Source: DASPJR01 sp035628505 (GTDB taxonomy: Bacteria; Planctomycetota; SZUA-567; H5-PLA8). From it: DNA of 55,027 nt. The notes below the pieces were generated by a model. The model was not told where the DNA came from. It did no database searches and saw only the letters and a program-made list of their open reading frames with translations. Of the stretch, positions 8,935 through 21,042 are shown piece by piece (within the stretch, counting starts at the first letter, position 1; the number at the start of each line of letters is the position of its first letter). The translations under genes and the position numbers were made by a program. The stretch covers positions 1 to 55,027 of the forward strand of contig DASPJR010000223.1 of assembly GCA_035628505.1 (NCBI GenBank), written 5' to 3'.

Positions 8935-9738
8935 TCAGGCGCCTGGAATGCTGGCATCGCGCTGTGAATTCTTCTTTGCGGACTTTTCATGCTGCGGAGC
9001 GGCTTCAGCCGCGTCCGAGCGTTCATCCTGTGGAACCAGTTCTCCAATTTCGTAGATGTTGGTCGCCTCGTCGTAACCCACGATCACCGCATCCATTCCG
9101 ACCGTCAGCTTGTTTGCGCGCCGGCAGCGGACAGAGAGCAGGATCGGCGCGCCGTCCGTTTCAAGCCTGGCCTCGCCGAAGCTGCCATCCACGCGCGAGG
9201 TGGTTACTTTGCACACCTGGTCGATCAGCTTGTCTCCGGCTTCGAACGTCTGAATCTTGAACGCGCCGCGCAGCGGCCGCGTCGCCAGTCCGGCAGAGAT
9301 CAGGCTGCCAATCGTCGATGCGCCGAAGATCACCGTGCCCGCGGCAAAAGCCGGCATCATCTGGACGAGCGTCGGCTGCAGGTAAAGCTGCATCAGCATC
9401 GTCGAGACCCAGCCGAAGAGCACGCCAGCGCTGCCGATCATCGACAATGGCACCGTTCCAAAGTTCAGGAAGGCAAGCACCGAGCTGAGCAGCCCTCCAT
9501 GGTCATGGCCGTGTCCGTCTGCATCGCCATCAGCGTGATGCGCATCGCCGTGGTCGGCATGCACGTCCGCGTGATCGACATCCACATGCGCGTCGACATC
9601 GGCGTCAACGTCAGGATCCAGCGAGTTCGGATCTATTCCGCCGATGATCACGGAAGTCCAGAACAACGCGACAAATCCCATCAGCACCGTGAAGAGAACG
9701 GCCGGGAAACTGAGCGCTGCGTTGATGACTTCTTCCAT
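8935..9738 (-). CDS. YqiJ-like membrane protein with OB-fold domain and Asp/His-rich insert
   Basis: 267 residues from the ATG at 9738. An upstream in-frame start at 9783 would add 15 residues before the hydrophobic N-terminus and is less likely. Transmembrane segments lie at about 10-34 and 82-100, with two more between about 105 and 160. The C-terminal ~80 residues look like the OB-fold that pairs with flotillins in YqiJ/NfeD-type proteins. Residues 41-80 form a tract with 14 Asp and 9 His, in DVDADVDAHVDVDH-like repeats, which could bind divalent metals. It is the first gene of the operon with the flotillin and giant ATPase, 50 bp ahead of the flotillin start. Family assignment is good. 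Metal binding is inference. Confidence 0.8.
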   Translation of the reverse strand: MEEVINAALSFPAVLFTVLMGFVALFWTSVIIGGIDPNSLDPDVDADVDAHVDVDHADVHADHGDAHHADGDADGHGHDHGGLLSSVLAFLNFGTVPLSMIGSAGVLFGWVSTMLMQLYLQPTLVQMMPAFAAGTVIFGASTIGSLISAGLATRPLRGAFKIQTFEAGDKLIDQVCKVTTSRVDGSFGEARLETDGAPILLSVRCRRANKLTVGMDAVIVGYDEATNIYEIGELVPQDERSDAAEAAPQHEKSAKKNSQRDASIPGA

Positions 9739-9935
9739 GACAGAGCACTGCCCTTTCAGCAGTCCGTTTCGCCATCGGATCAACTGGACGTTTGAACTTT
9801 ACTCTTAAAAGCACACCGGGCGCAACAGAAACCGGAGCCGCAAGAACCGATTTTGGCGCGGCCGCGTCCGACCTCTTATAAAATGCGTCTTTATCGAGAC
9901 TTACGCCTGATTACAAATCCTGACTGTGTTTGTAA

Positions 9936-11297
9936 TCAAGGCCCTTGAACCTTAGCCCTTTCAGCGGCTTTCAAAAGCTCTAAAACGACCTCAACTGTGC
10001 GCCGGGTCGCGCCCTGCCGCGATAGAAAACCCTCGCGAGCCCTCGACGCCATCGCGCGCGCTTCAGTGGAATTCAGCAATAGTTTTTCAAGCTCGGCCGC
10101 GAGAGTATCGCGCGTGACCTCGACGGAGCCGCTGCAGGCTCGCAGGATCTCCATGGCGTCATTGAAATTATGCATATGCGGACCGTGAAGCACCGCAACG
10201 CCAAGGCCGCAGGGTTCCATCACGTTCTGTCCGCCATGCGGAATCAGCGAGCCGCCTACGAACGCGACGTCCGATATTTTATACATATTCTTCAGCTCGC
10301 CGACGGTGTCGACGATCAACACGTCGTCTGCCTGCAGCTGCGCTTTTGCCGAAATTCGCAGAGCCGAGAGCCGGACCGGATTCAGCGCGGCCGCGCGTAC
10401 CTCGCTTTCGACATCGGCAGCACGCTCGGGATGCCGCGGAACAAGAATCAGGCGCAGAGCCGGATTTTTCGCACGCACCTGCTGGAAGGCTTTAAGCAGC
10501 TCCGACTCTTCCGTGGGATGCGTGCTTCCGCCGGTGAAAACTAAAACATCCGCCGGAAAGCCGAGCTCAGTTCGCAGCGTCGCTCGCGCTGCCGTATCCG
10601 TGCGCGTGTCCACCGCGTCATATTTCATGTTTCCGGCGATCTCGATGGCGTTTTCGCTGACACCCAGTTCCTTCAGGCGTCCCGAATATTCATCGGACTG
10701 CACCAGCCAGCGTCGCACGCGATGAAACGAGGGGCCGACCAGGAACCAGAACTGGCGGTAGCGCCTGGCAGCTCGCGCGCTGATGCGGCCGTTGATCACG
10801 ATGACCGGGATTCCCCGGCGAACACACTCCGCGGTCATGTTCGGCCAGACTTCGAGTTCGGCCAGCACGAGCACTGTCGGCGCAATGCGGTCCATGGCGC
10901 GCTGAACGGCCCACGAAAGGTCCTGCGGATAGTAAAAGACATTCTGCTCGCCGTACTTTTTTCGTGCGAGCGTCTGGCCCGTCACGGTCGTGGTTGAGAC
11001 GACGATGTCCAGCTGCGGATCAGCCGCGCGCATTTGATTGACGAATGGCTCGATCAAGGCTGCTTCGCCCACGGACACGGCATGAATCCAGATCCGCCTG
11101 CGGTCCGCGCTGCGCGCCTCAACATGGCCCATGCGCGCGCGCAGCCCGGCGCTCTGTTTTCGCTTGATCAGGCGCCGGTAAAGAAAGTACGGCACCAGCA
11201 GCACGGCGGCGCAGAGGTAAAGCACATCCAGCAGGCGTGAGGCGCCGACGGCGTTCGGCGCTCCGGGCGCGGTTGAAGGGTTGTCGGCGGTGTCCAT
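9936..11297 (-). CDS. waaA: 3-deoxy-D-manno-octulosonic acid (Kdo) transferase
   Basis: 453 residues. Transfers Kdo from CMP-Kdo to lipid IV-A in LPS inner-core synthesis at the inner membrane. An N-terminal membrane anchor lies at about 23-42. The N-terminal GT-B half carries HAVSVGEA with the expected catalytic base Glu78, then STTTVTGQ and LAELEVWPN. The C-terminal half has FTGGSTHPTEE (canonical F.AGSTH.GEE), VPRHPER and FVGGSLIPHGGQNVMEP, all landmark motifs of the family. Length is close to normal. I take ATG at 11297; a GTG two codons upstream is possible, and neither has a clear ribosome-binding site. Its presence implies an LPS-bearing outer membrane. The gene stands alone, with 124 bp between it and the sulfatase upstream. 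Confidence 0.95.
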   Translation of the reverse strand: MDTADNPSTAPGAPNAVGASRLLDVLYLCAAVLLVPYFLYRRLIKRKQSAGLRARMGHVEARSADRRRIWIHAVSVGEAALIEPFVNQMRAADPQLDIVVSTTTVTGQTLARKKYGEQNVFYYPQDLSWAVQRAMDRIAPTVLVLAELEVWPNMTAECVRRGIPVIVINGRISARAARRYRQFWFLVGPSFHRVRRWLVQSDEYSGRLKELGVSENAIEIAGNMKYDAVDTRTDTAARATLRTELGFPADVLVFTGGSTHPTEESELLKAFQQVRAKNPALRLILVPRHPERAADVESEVRAAALNPVRLSALRISAKAQLQADDVLIVDTVGELKNMYKISDVAFVGGSLIPHGGQNVMEPCGLGVAVLHGPHMHNFNDAMEILRACSGSVEVTRDTLAAELEKLLLNSTEARAMASRAREGFLSRQGATRRTVEVVLELLKAAERAKVQGP

Positions 11298-11427
11298 GTG
11301 CACGGGGCGAGTTTAACCGAGATTGCCGCCGCGAGCATTTACCGTTTTCGCATCTCGTCGAACACGGCGCTCCGTGATCGTGCGGCAGAGCGCCGCCTTG
11401 GCCCAGAAGCCGGTAAAGCAGATGCAC

Positions 11428-12969
11428 TCACTTCGCTTCCTCGTCGTTCACGCGCTTGCGCCAGTCATTCCACAGCGCCGAGAGTTCCTTCACTTTCTCG
11501 GGCTGCTGTGCGGCGAGGTTGTTCAGCTCGGTGCGGTCGTTTGATAGATTGTATAGTTCCCAGTCGCGCTCCTGCTTTCCGGCGCGCACCAGTTTCCAGT
11601 CGCCGTTCTGCACAGCGGCTGCAGCGCCAAAGTTCCAGAAGATCGGCTGCGTCGGGCGAGCTTCTCCTTTGAAGACAGGAAGAAGGCTGCGGCCTGCCGG
11701 TGCGTCGAGCGCTTTGCCGGCCCACGTTTTCGGATAATCAGCGCCGGCCATTTCAATGAACGTCGGCAGCAGATCAATGAGGTGTCCGGGCTGCTCGCTG
11801 ATGACACCGGCTTTAATCAGCTTCGGCCAGCAGGCGATCAGTGGCGTGGCGATGCCACCTTCGTGATGGAACGTCTTGTATTTCCGAAACGGTGTATTGT
11901 TCGCGTTAGCCCACGGCTTTCCGACCATGCGGTAGCTTTCGAGCGGCCCTGGCGGGGTGCTTTTTACGTTGGAATAATCCGTGTCATCAAATTCGCCGCC
12001 ATTATCCGAAAGGAACAGCACCAGCGTATTCTCTGTTTTGCCGAGCTCATCGATTTTCTTCAGCAGCCGGCCGATGTTCTGGTCGATGCGGTCGACCATC
12101 GCTGCATAGACCGCCATTCGCAGATCCCACTCTTCCTTCTGCGTCTGGGTCAGACTCTCCCACTCCAGCACGCCCGCATCGCGAGGTGAAAGTTTCGTTC
12201 CGGGCGCAAGCAGCCCCGACTTCACCTGCCGCTCAAAACGTTCCTGCCGCAGCGCGTCCCAGCCTTTCATGTACTTGCCTTTGTATTTTGCGATGTCTTC
12301 AGGCCAGGCGTGAAGCGGATAATGCGGCGCGTTGTAGGCCACATAAAGGAGAAAAGGCTTGTCCTCGGCTTTGTACTGATCGAGATAATTGATCGCATAA
12401 GTGGTGAACGCATCGGTCGCATAGAACTTCGGATCGGCCGGCGTGTAGGGTTTGTAATCTTTGTCATCTTCCGCCCAGCGGCGCGGAAAATTCTTTTCAG
12501 ATGGCTTGGGCTCGCCATCTCGCTGAACGCCCGGATTGAAGTAATTGCAGCAGCCATCGGTCAGGCCGTAATGCCTGTCGAATCCGCGATCGAACGGCTT
12601 CTGCCCCGCATGCCATTTTCCAACCATTAACGTGCGGTAACCGGCCGGGCGCAGAACCTCGCCCATCGTCGGCGAACGGTACGTCACCGTTGCGCTCGCA
12701 CCCACCTGCTGGCTGTACTTTCCAGTCAGCAGCGACGCGCGCGAGGGCTCGCATTTGGCGTTGTTGTAAAAGCGCGTGAAGCGCATTCCGCTGCCCGCGA
12801 GGCGGTCAATGTTTGGCGTGGCGATCTCGCCGCCGTAGCAGCCCAGATCCGAAAAGCCCATGTCGTCCACCATGACGACGACAATGTTCGGACGTGCATC
12901 AGCCGCCAGCGCGCAGACCTGTAGCACGGCAGCCACAACAACTATAAAGAGTAAACGTGTCTGTGGCAT
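11428..12969 (-). CDS. Secreted sulfatase (arylsulfatase A-like)
   Basis: 513 residues with a signal peptide (about 1-23). The sulfatase signature CEPSRASLLTGKY places the cysteine to be converted to formylglycine at residue 73. Asp35-Asp36 (MVDDMG) and the later FLSDNGGE segment (about 314-322) supply metal ligands. It hydrolyses sulfate esters, probably of polysaccharides, in the periplasm or outside. Sulfatases are greatly expanded in planctomycetes and relatives. No formylglycine-generating enzyme is in the window. It lies upstream of waaA and downstream of the DUF1501 gene, on the same strand. The 119-bp gap on its 5' side leaves room for its own promoter. Substrate cannot be told from the sequence. 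Confidence 0.94.
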   Translation of the reverse strand: MPQTRLLFIVVVAAVLQVCALAADARPNIVVVMVDDMGFSDLGCYGGEIATPNIDRLAGSGMRFTRFYNNAKCEPSRASLLTGKYSQQVGASATVTYRSPTMGEVLRPAGYRTLMVGKWHAGQKPFDRGFDRHYGLTDGCCNYFNPGVQRDGEPKPSEKNFPRRWAEDDKDYKPYTPADPKFYATDAFTTYAINYLDQYKAEDKPFLLYVAYNAPHYPLHAWPEDIAKYKGKYMKGWDALRQERFERQVKSGLLAPGTKLSPRDAGVLEWESLTQTQKEEWDLRMAVYAAMVDRIDQNIGRLLKKIDELGKTENTLVLFLSDNGGEFDDTDYSNVKSTPPGPLESYRMVGKPWANANNTPFRKYKTFHHEGGIATPLIACWPKLIKAGVISEQPGHLIDLLPTFIEMAGADYPKTWAGKALDAPAGRSLLPVFKGEARPTQPIFWNFGAAAAVQNGDWKLVRAGKQERDWELYNLSNDRTELNNLAAQQPEKVKELSALWNDWRKRVNDEEAK

Positions 12970-13088
12970 GCATAAGCTCCGCGTGAGAGGTTCGGCGCTA
13001 CGATTTACACCGGCGGCTCACGTGGATGCTCATGAAAACGCACGCAGTAACTGCGTGCGCGCTGAAAGACCAATCACCACAAAATGCG

Positions 13089-14537
13089 CTAAGCCAGCAG
13101 CTTGTGAACCAGCTCGCCGTGAACGTCGGTGAGACGGAAATCGCGGCCCTGGAAGCGGTAGGTCAGCTTCGTGTGATCTATGCCGAGCAGATGCATGATC
13201 GTCGCGTGCAGGTCGTGAACGTGAACGCGGTCCTCGATGCCGTTAAATCCGAATTCATCCGACTTGCCGAGTGTGAGTCCTTTTTTGATGCCGCCGCCCG
13301 CCAGCCACATCGTAAACACATTCGGGTGATGGTCGCGGCCGTCGTTGCCGCCCTGCACCATCGGCGTGCGGCCGAATTCACCGCCCCAGATCACCAGCGT
13401 ATCCTCGAGCATGCCGCGCTGCTTAAGATCTTTGACCAGTGCCGCGCTGGCCTGATCGGTCTTCTTGCATTGGTCTTTCAAGCCGCCGACGAGGCCGCCG
13501 TGATGGTCCCAGGCTTCGTGGAAAACCTGAACGAAGCGCACGCCGCGTTCAACCAGCCGGCGCGCGAGCAGACAGCTGTTGGCGTAAGACGCTTTACCGG
13601 GCTCGGCGCCGTACATTGCCAGAGTCTCTTTGGATTCCTTGGACAAATCCATGAGCTCGGGTGCGCTCGACTGCATCCGGTACGCCATCTCAAACGAATT
13701 GATGCGCGTGAGAATCTCCGGATCGCCGGCAGCTGTGAAATGCTGCTGATTGAGCTCTTTCAACGCATCCAGCGTGTCGCGCTGCGTCGTGTTGTCGACG
13801 CCGGTGGGATTCGAAAGATACAGCACCGGATCGCCCTGCCCCCGGAAGGGCACGCCCTGGTAAACCGTCGGCAGGAATCCGCAGCCCCAGTTTGCGGCGC
13901 CTCCACTGGTCCCCTTTGTGCCGGTGCTGAAGACGACGTAGCCTGGGAGATCCTGCGATTCGCTGCCCAAACCATAAAGCGTCCAGGCGCCCATGCTCGG
14001 GCGGCCGAAAATCTGAGAACCGGTATTCATGAAGACCTGCGCCGGCGCGTGATTAAACGCGTCGGTATGCATGGCTTTGACGATCGCGATGTCGTCAACG
14101 ATGCCGGCGGTGTGCGGGAGCAGCTCTGAAAGTTCAGCGCCGCACTGGCCGTGTTTTGCAAATTTGAATTTTGGCCCCAGCAGCGTCGAGTTGGGATTGA
14201 TGAACGCGGCGCGGTAGCCTTTCAGGAGCTCCGGCGGCGGCAGCTTGCCGTTCCATTTTTCGAGCTCGGGCTTGTAGTCGAAGAGTTCCAGGTGGCTGGG
14301 CGCGCCGGCCTGGAAGAGGAAAATCACGCGCTTGACCTTCGGCGCGTAGTGCGGCTTCTTCGGCGCGAGCGGATTGGAAATCCCCGGCTGATCAGCGCCC
14401 GCACTTCCACCGCCCAGGGTATCACGCAGGAGTGACCCAAGAGCCATCGCGCCAAAGCCGAGCCCGCATTCTTTCAGAAACCAGCGGCGCGTGGCCTGTT
14501 GACGCAGTTCACGATCGAGTTCTTCAGCCTTGGTCAT
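13089..14537 (-). CDS. DUF1501 protein, Tat-exported
   Basis: 482 residues from the ATG at 14537, which has an excellent GGAGG six bases upstream; the GTG 15 bases earlier is unlikely. A twin-arginine signal is present (RRWFLKECGLGFG, arginines at 17-18), followed by a hydrophobic stretch. The body has DUF1501 features: KRVIFLFQAGAPSH, HGQCGAELSELLPH, EFGRTPMVQGGNDGRDHHP and a C-terminal HATIMHLLG. The fold is related to sulfatases and alkaline phosphatases, but enzymatic activity is not established. These genes normally pair with DUF1549/DUF1553 cytochrome-like genes. Here that partner (15252-18788) is upstream on the same strand, but an Uma2 gene sits between them. Confidence 0.92.
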   Translation of the reverse strand: MTKAEELDRELRQQATRRWFLKECGLGFGAMALGSLLRDTLGGGSAGADQPGISNPLAPKKPHYAPKVKRVIFLFQAGAPSHLELFDYKPELEKWNGKLPPPELLKGYRAAFINPNSTLLGPKFKFAKHGQCGAELSELLPHTAGIVDDIAIVKAMHTDAFNHAPAQVFMNTGSQIFGRPSMGAWTLYGLGSESQDLPGYVVFSTGTKGTSGGAANWGCGFLPTVYQGVPFRGQGDPVLYLSNPTGVDNTTQRDTLDALKELNQQHFTAAGDPEILTRINSFEMAYRMQSSAPELMDLSKESKETLAMYGAEPGKASYANSCLLARRLVERGVRFVQVFHEAWDHHGGLVGGLKDQCKKTDQASAALVKDLKQRGMLEDTLVIWGGEFGRTPMVQGGNDGRDHHPNVFTMWLAGGGIKKGLTLGKSDEFGFNGIEDRVHVHDLHATIMHLLGIDHTKLTYRFQGRDFRLTDVHGELVHKLLA

Positions 14538-14559
14538 TTTCCCCTCCAGCACTGCAGCA

Positions 14560-15189
14560 TTAATCCAGTTCAGCGAACAGGTCTTTTAATTTCAGCTTAA
14601 ATCCCGGAAGCACGTTTCCGCCGTCAAGCGTCTCCGATTCCTTCAGCACGCGGCCGGCAACGTCGGCGGTGTAAACCGTGGCGATACGTTTGCGCGGGTC
14701 GATTTCCCAGACGAGTTGCGTTCCTGCCTCGAAGTATTCGCGACGCTTGCGCTTCATCTCAGCTTTCGTGTTTGACCGACTGAGCACTTCGACGGCAATA
14801 TCGGGTACTAGAGACGGAATGGCTTCCAAGGGCAACTTCCCTCCTGGAAGATTCTCACGCGCGATATAGCAAACATCCGGCAAACGCACGATCCCGTGTA
14901 GAATTTCAAGACTTCCGTCCGTACCAAGAACCACACCCAGTTTCTTACCGTTGATAAAATTGAGCAATGCCTTGCCGATAATCATTGCAATCAACGATTC
15001 GCGATACCCCGTCGTCTTCTCCACCAGCACGCCATCGATCAGTTCGCACAAGCGGTTTTCGTGAATATCTGCATTGACGACATCGCGTTTTTTGGCGGTG
15101 CCCGGCGTCGGTTTCATGCGGATACGATCAGGCGGAATATCACCCAATTCGCGCAGCAGATCAGCAACAGTCCAGCGTTCGGTTCTCAT
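14560..15189 (-). CDS. Uma2 family (DUF820) PD-(D/E)XK nuclease-like protein
   Basis: 209 residues from ATG 15189; a start nine codons upstream is possible. Uma2 landmarks: ELIDGVLVEKTTGYRE near residues 50-64, RLPDVCYIAREN with the acidic residue D105, PDIAVEVLSRSNT with E134, and RREYFEAGTQLVWEIDP at 150-165. The family belongs to the restriction-endonuclease-like fold and is expanded in cyanobacteria and planctomycetes. Its biological role is unclear and no target is known. The gene lies between the PSCyt1/DUF1553 gene (62 bp upstream) and the DUF1501 gene (22 bp downstream), where these partners are usually adjacent, so it looks inserted into the pair. Confidence 0.9.
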   Translation of the reverse strand: MRTERWTVADLLRELGDIPPDRIRMKPTPGTAKKRDVVNADIHENRLCELIDGVLVEKTTGYRESLIAMIIGKALLNFINGKKLGVVLGTDGSLEILHGIVRLPDVCYIARENLPGGKLPLEAIPSLVPDIAVEVLSRSNTKAEMKRKRREYFEAGTQLVWEIDPRKRIATVYTADVAGRVLKESETLDGGNVLPGFKLKLKDLFAELD

Positions 15190-15251
15190 TGCCTTCACTC
15201 TCCAGCCCAGCGTCAATGTTAACTAACGCAGCGCCAGTTCCAATCTTTTCC

Positions 15252-18788
<3,537 letters not shown>

Positions 18789-18926
18789 CGGGCACTCCAA
18801 AGCATGAGGTCGCTTTATTTTGCGCAGGACAGGGGCGGCTGTCCATTCATTTTTTGTAAGACAAAAACTACTGGTCTGTGAATGAATGCAGTGGCCACGC
18901 CTCCTTGTCTTTATTACTCTCTTTTT

Positions 18927-18963
18927 ACCGCCAAGTACGCCAAGGCGCCAAGGTCGCCGAGGA
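18927..18963. repeat. Short dispersed repeat of the cgccaag type
   Basis: An accgccaag-tacgccaag-gcgccaag stretch of near 9-base periodicity, just ahead of the S9 peptidase gene. Related sequences appear at 40471-40495, inverted at 40545-40572, and at 51766-51790. Sequences of this style (accgcagagacgcagag...) recur in intergenic DNA of planctomycetes and verrucomicrobia as I remember them. Function unknown. Confidence 0.5.
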
Positions 18964-18979
18964 GATTTGAGGATTTCCG

Positions 18980-20872
18980 ATGTCTGATGCCCTTCCCTAC
19001 GGCTTATGGCCGAGTCCGATCACTCCGAAGTTCCTCTCGCAGGGCCTGCGCCTGGGCGATTCAGCCTGGGACAGCGATGGCCGTACGCTGGTGTGGCTCG
19101 AGGGGCGTTCCGACCGCGGCGTGCTCGTCGCCTGGGATGCCGAGAGCGGCCAGGCGCCGCGCGATCTGACCGATGAGCTTTCTGTGCGTGCACGAGTCGG
19201 CTATGGCGGCGGCGATTTCTGCGTCGGCAGCGGCCACCTTTATTTTGTTTCGGGAGGGCGGATTTATCAGGCTTCGCTGAAAGGCGGAAAGCCGAAGGCG
19301 CTCACGCCTGCGTTTGGCGAGGTCGCTTCTCCCGCTCTATCCGTGGACGGCCTGTACATCGCCTACGTGTACTCGTACGAGCGCAGAGACGGTATTGCCA
19401 TTGTGCCAACCAGCGGTGAGTACTGGCCGCAGATTTTCTCGTGCGGTCGTGATTTCTACATGCAGCCGCGCTGGCATCCCGCCGGCTCGCATCTGGCATA
19501 TGTCGCGTGGGACCACCCCAACATGCCGTGGGATGGATCTGAGTTGTACCTCGCTGAAGTTGGCGGCAGCGCCAGGAACGCGCCGCCGGTGATGGTTCGC
19601 GAAAAACTCATCGCGGGCTCGAAGGAAGTTGCCGTGCTGCAGCCGGAGTTCTCGCCGGATGGACAGTATCTCTCGTATCTCAGCGACGAGAGCGGCTTCT
19701 TCAATCTCTATCTCTATGACATGAAAAAAGGCGCGAGCGCCGGATGCCTGACGCGCGAGCATGCCGCGCAGCTGGGCGGCCCGACCTGGGTGCAGGGACT
19801 GCGCACGTACGGCTGGAGCCATGATGGGAAGACCATCTACATCGTCCGAAACGAGCGCGGCTTGTCCACGCTTTGCGCTATTGACGTCGCCACCGCAGAC
19901 CTGCGTGTGCTGCCGCAGCTCGAAAGCTATACTGATTTCGTGCAACCGGCCGTGAATCCAAAGAAGCCGCTGATCTCCATGGCTACCTCCGCCGGAAACC
20001 AGCCGCTGCGCCTGGTTTCACATCAGCCTCAGGGTAGCACAATTATTGTTAAGCGTGCCACGAGCGAAAACGTGAGCGCACAGACACTTGTGGCGCCGCA
20101 GGCGATTTTCTGGAAGAGCACCGACGGCGCCGAGGCGCACGGCCTGCTTTACCGGCCGCGCAGCGACCGCGCTTCTCCCGGCCGGCCCCCAGCGATCATC
20201 CGCATTCACGGCGGTCCGACCAGCCAGGCGCGTGCGGCATTCAATGCAGATGCGCAGTTTTTTGCCACCCGTGGCTATGCCGTGCTGGATGTCAATTACC
20301 GCGGCAGCACCGGTTACGGGCGCGCGTACATGAATGCGCTGCGCGGCAACTGGGGCATTCACGACGTGGCCGACGCCGTGAGCGGCGCCAGGCACATTGC
20401 CGAGGAAGGCTTCGCCGACCGTGAGAAACTGGTGATCATGGGCGGAAGCGCGGGCGGCTTCACCGTGCTGCAGGCGCTGGTGACACATCCGAAATTCTTC
20501 AAAGCGGGCGTGTGCCTTTACGGCGTTTCAAACATGTTTACGCTCGCCGCCGATACGCACAAATTCGAGGAACGCTACCTCGACTCGCTGCTGGGTCCGC
20601 TGCCTGAAGCCGCGCCGGTTTACCGCCAGCGCTCGCCGATTTTCCACGCGCAGCAGATCGTCGATCCAGTCGCCATCTTCCAGGGCGAGACGGACGAAGT
20701 GGTTCCGCGCGCGCAGTCCGACACCATTGTCGAATCGCTCAAGCGCCGCGGCGTTCCGCACGAATACCACATCTACCCAGGCGAAGGCCATGGCTGGCGC
20801 AAGTCGGAAACAATTGAACGCTTTTACACGTCGGTGGAGAAGTTTTTGAAAGAGTATGTGCTGTTTGCGTGA
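18980..20872 (+). CDS. S9 family serine peptidase (acylaminoacyl-/dipeptidyl-peptidase type)
   Basis: 630 residues. The N-terminal ~370 form a WD/PD40-like beta-propeller (for example LQPEFSPDGQYLSYLSDESG). The C-terminal alpha/beta-hydrolase domain has Ser490 in GGSAGG, Asp572 in GETDEVVP and His604 in PGEGHGW, a complete catalytic triad in the usual order. RIHGGPTSQ and DVNYRGSTGYGRAY are further S9 landmarks. It cleaves oligopeptides, probably in the cytoplasm, since no signal peptide is visible. GAGG eight bases upstream supports the start. It is transcribed alone, convergent with the phosphatase-like gene at 21043 and separated from it by a palindromic element. The divergent spacer to the PSCyt gene (18789-18979) must hold both promoters. 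Confidence 0.94.
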   Translation: MSDALPYGLWPSPITPKFLSQGLRLGDSAWDSDGRTLVWLEGRSDRGVLVAWDAESGQAPRDLTDELSVRARVGYGGGDFCVGSGHLYFVSGGRIYQASLKGGKPKALTPAFGEVASPALSVDGLYIAYVYSYERRDGIAIVPTSGEYWPQIFSCGRDFYMQPRWHPAGSHLAYVAWDHPNMPWDGSELYLAEVGGSARNAPPVMVREKLIAGSKEVAVLQPEFSPDGQYLSYLSDESGFFNLYLYDMKKGASAGCLTREHAAQLGGPTWVQGLRTYGWSHDGKTIYIVRNERGLSTLCAIDVATADLRVLPQLESYTDFVQPAVNPKKPLISMATSAGNQPLRLVSHQPQGSTIIVKRATSENVSAQTLVAPQAIFWKSTDGAEAHGLLYRPRSDRASPGRPPAIIRIHGGPTSQARAAFNADAQFFATRGYAVLDVNYRGSTGYGRAYMNALRGNWGIHDVADAVSGARHIAEEGFADREKLVIMGGSAGGFTVLQALVTHPKFFKAGVCLYGVSNMFTLAADTHKFEERYLDSLLGPLPEAAPVYRQRSPIFHAQQIVDPVAIFQGETDEVVPRAQSDTIVESLKRRGVPHEYHIYPGEGHGWRKSETIERFYTSVEKFLKEYVLFA

Positions 20873-20883
20873 GCGGTGAATGT

Positions 20884-21029
20884 GGGTGGCCCGGACGAAA
20901 GTCCGGGTGCCGAAGGCACATTCAACCCTCCTTGCACGCAGACTTTAGAAAGCGCGCTGTCTTCACTGAGGCGTGTGTCCAAGCAGGGTTGAATGTCGCT
21001 GCGCGACCCGGACTCTGTCCGGGCCACCC
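20884..21029. repeat. 146-bp composite palindrome between convergent genes
   Basis: Left arm: GGGTGGCCCGGAC (20884-20896), a gaaa loop, gtccgggt, then cattcaaccct (20919-20929). The right arm repeats these in inverse order: agggttgaatg (20985-20995), acccggac (21006-21013), gtccgggccaccc (21017-21029). Each arm is itself a hairpin, and the arms also pair with each other across a ~55-base centre. It may act as a two-way terminator for the convergent genes. The architecture is that of a REPIN or small MITE. Confidence 0.7.
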
Positions 21030-21042
21030 TCGCGGTCATGCA

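Noticed and set aside
6989..9055. 688-codon plus-strand frame opposite the flotillin gene
   Set aside because: Mirror of the repetitive coiled-coil codons; Phe/Leu/Arg/His-rich nonsense product that overruns two real genes.
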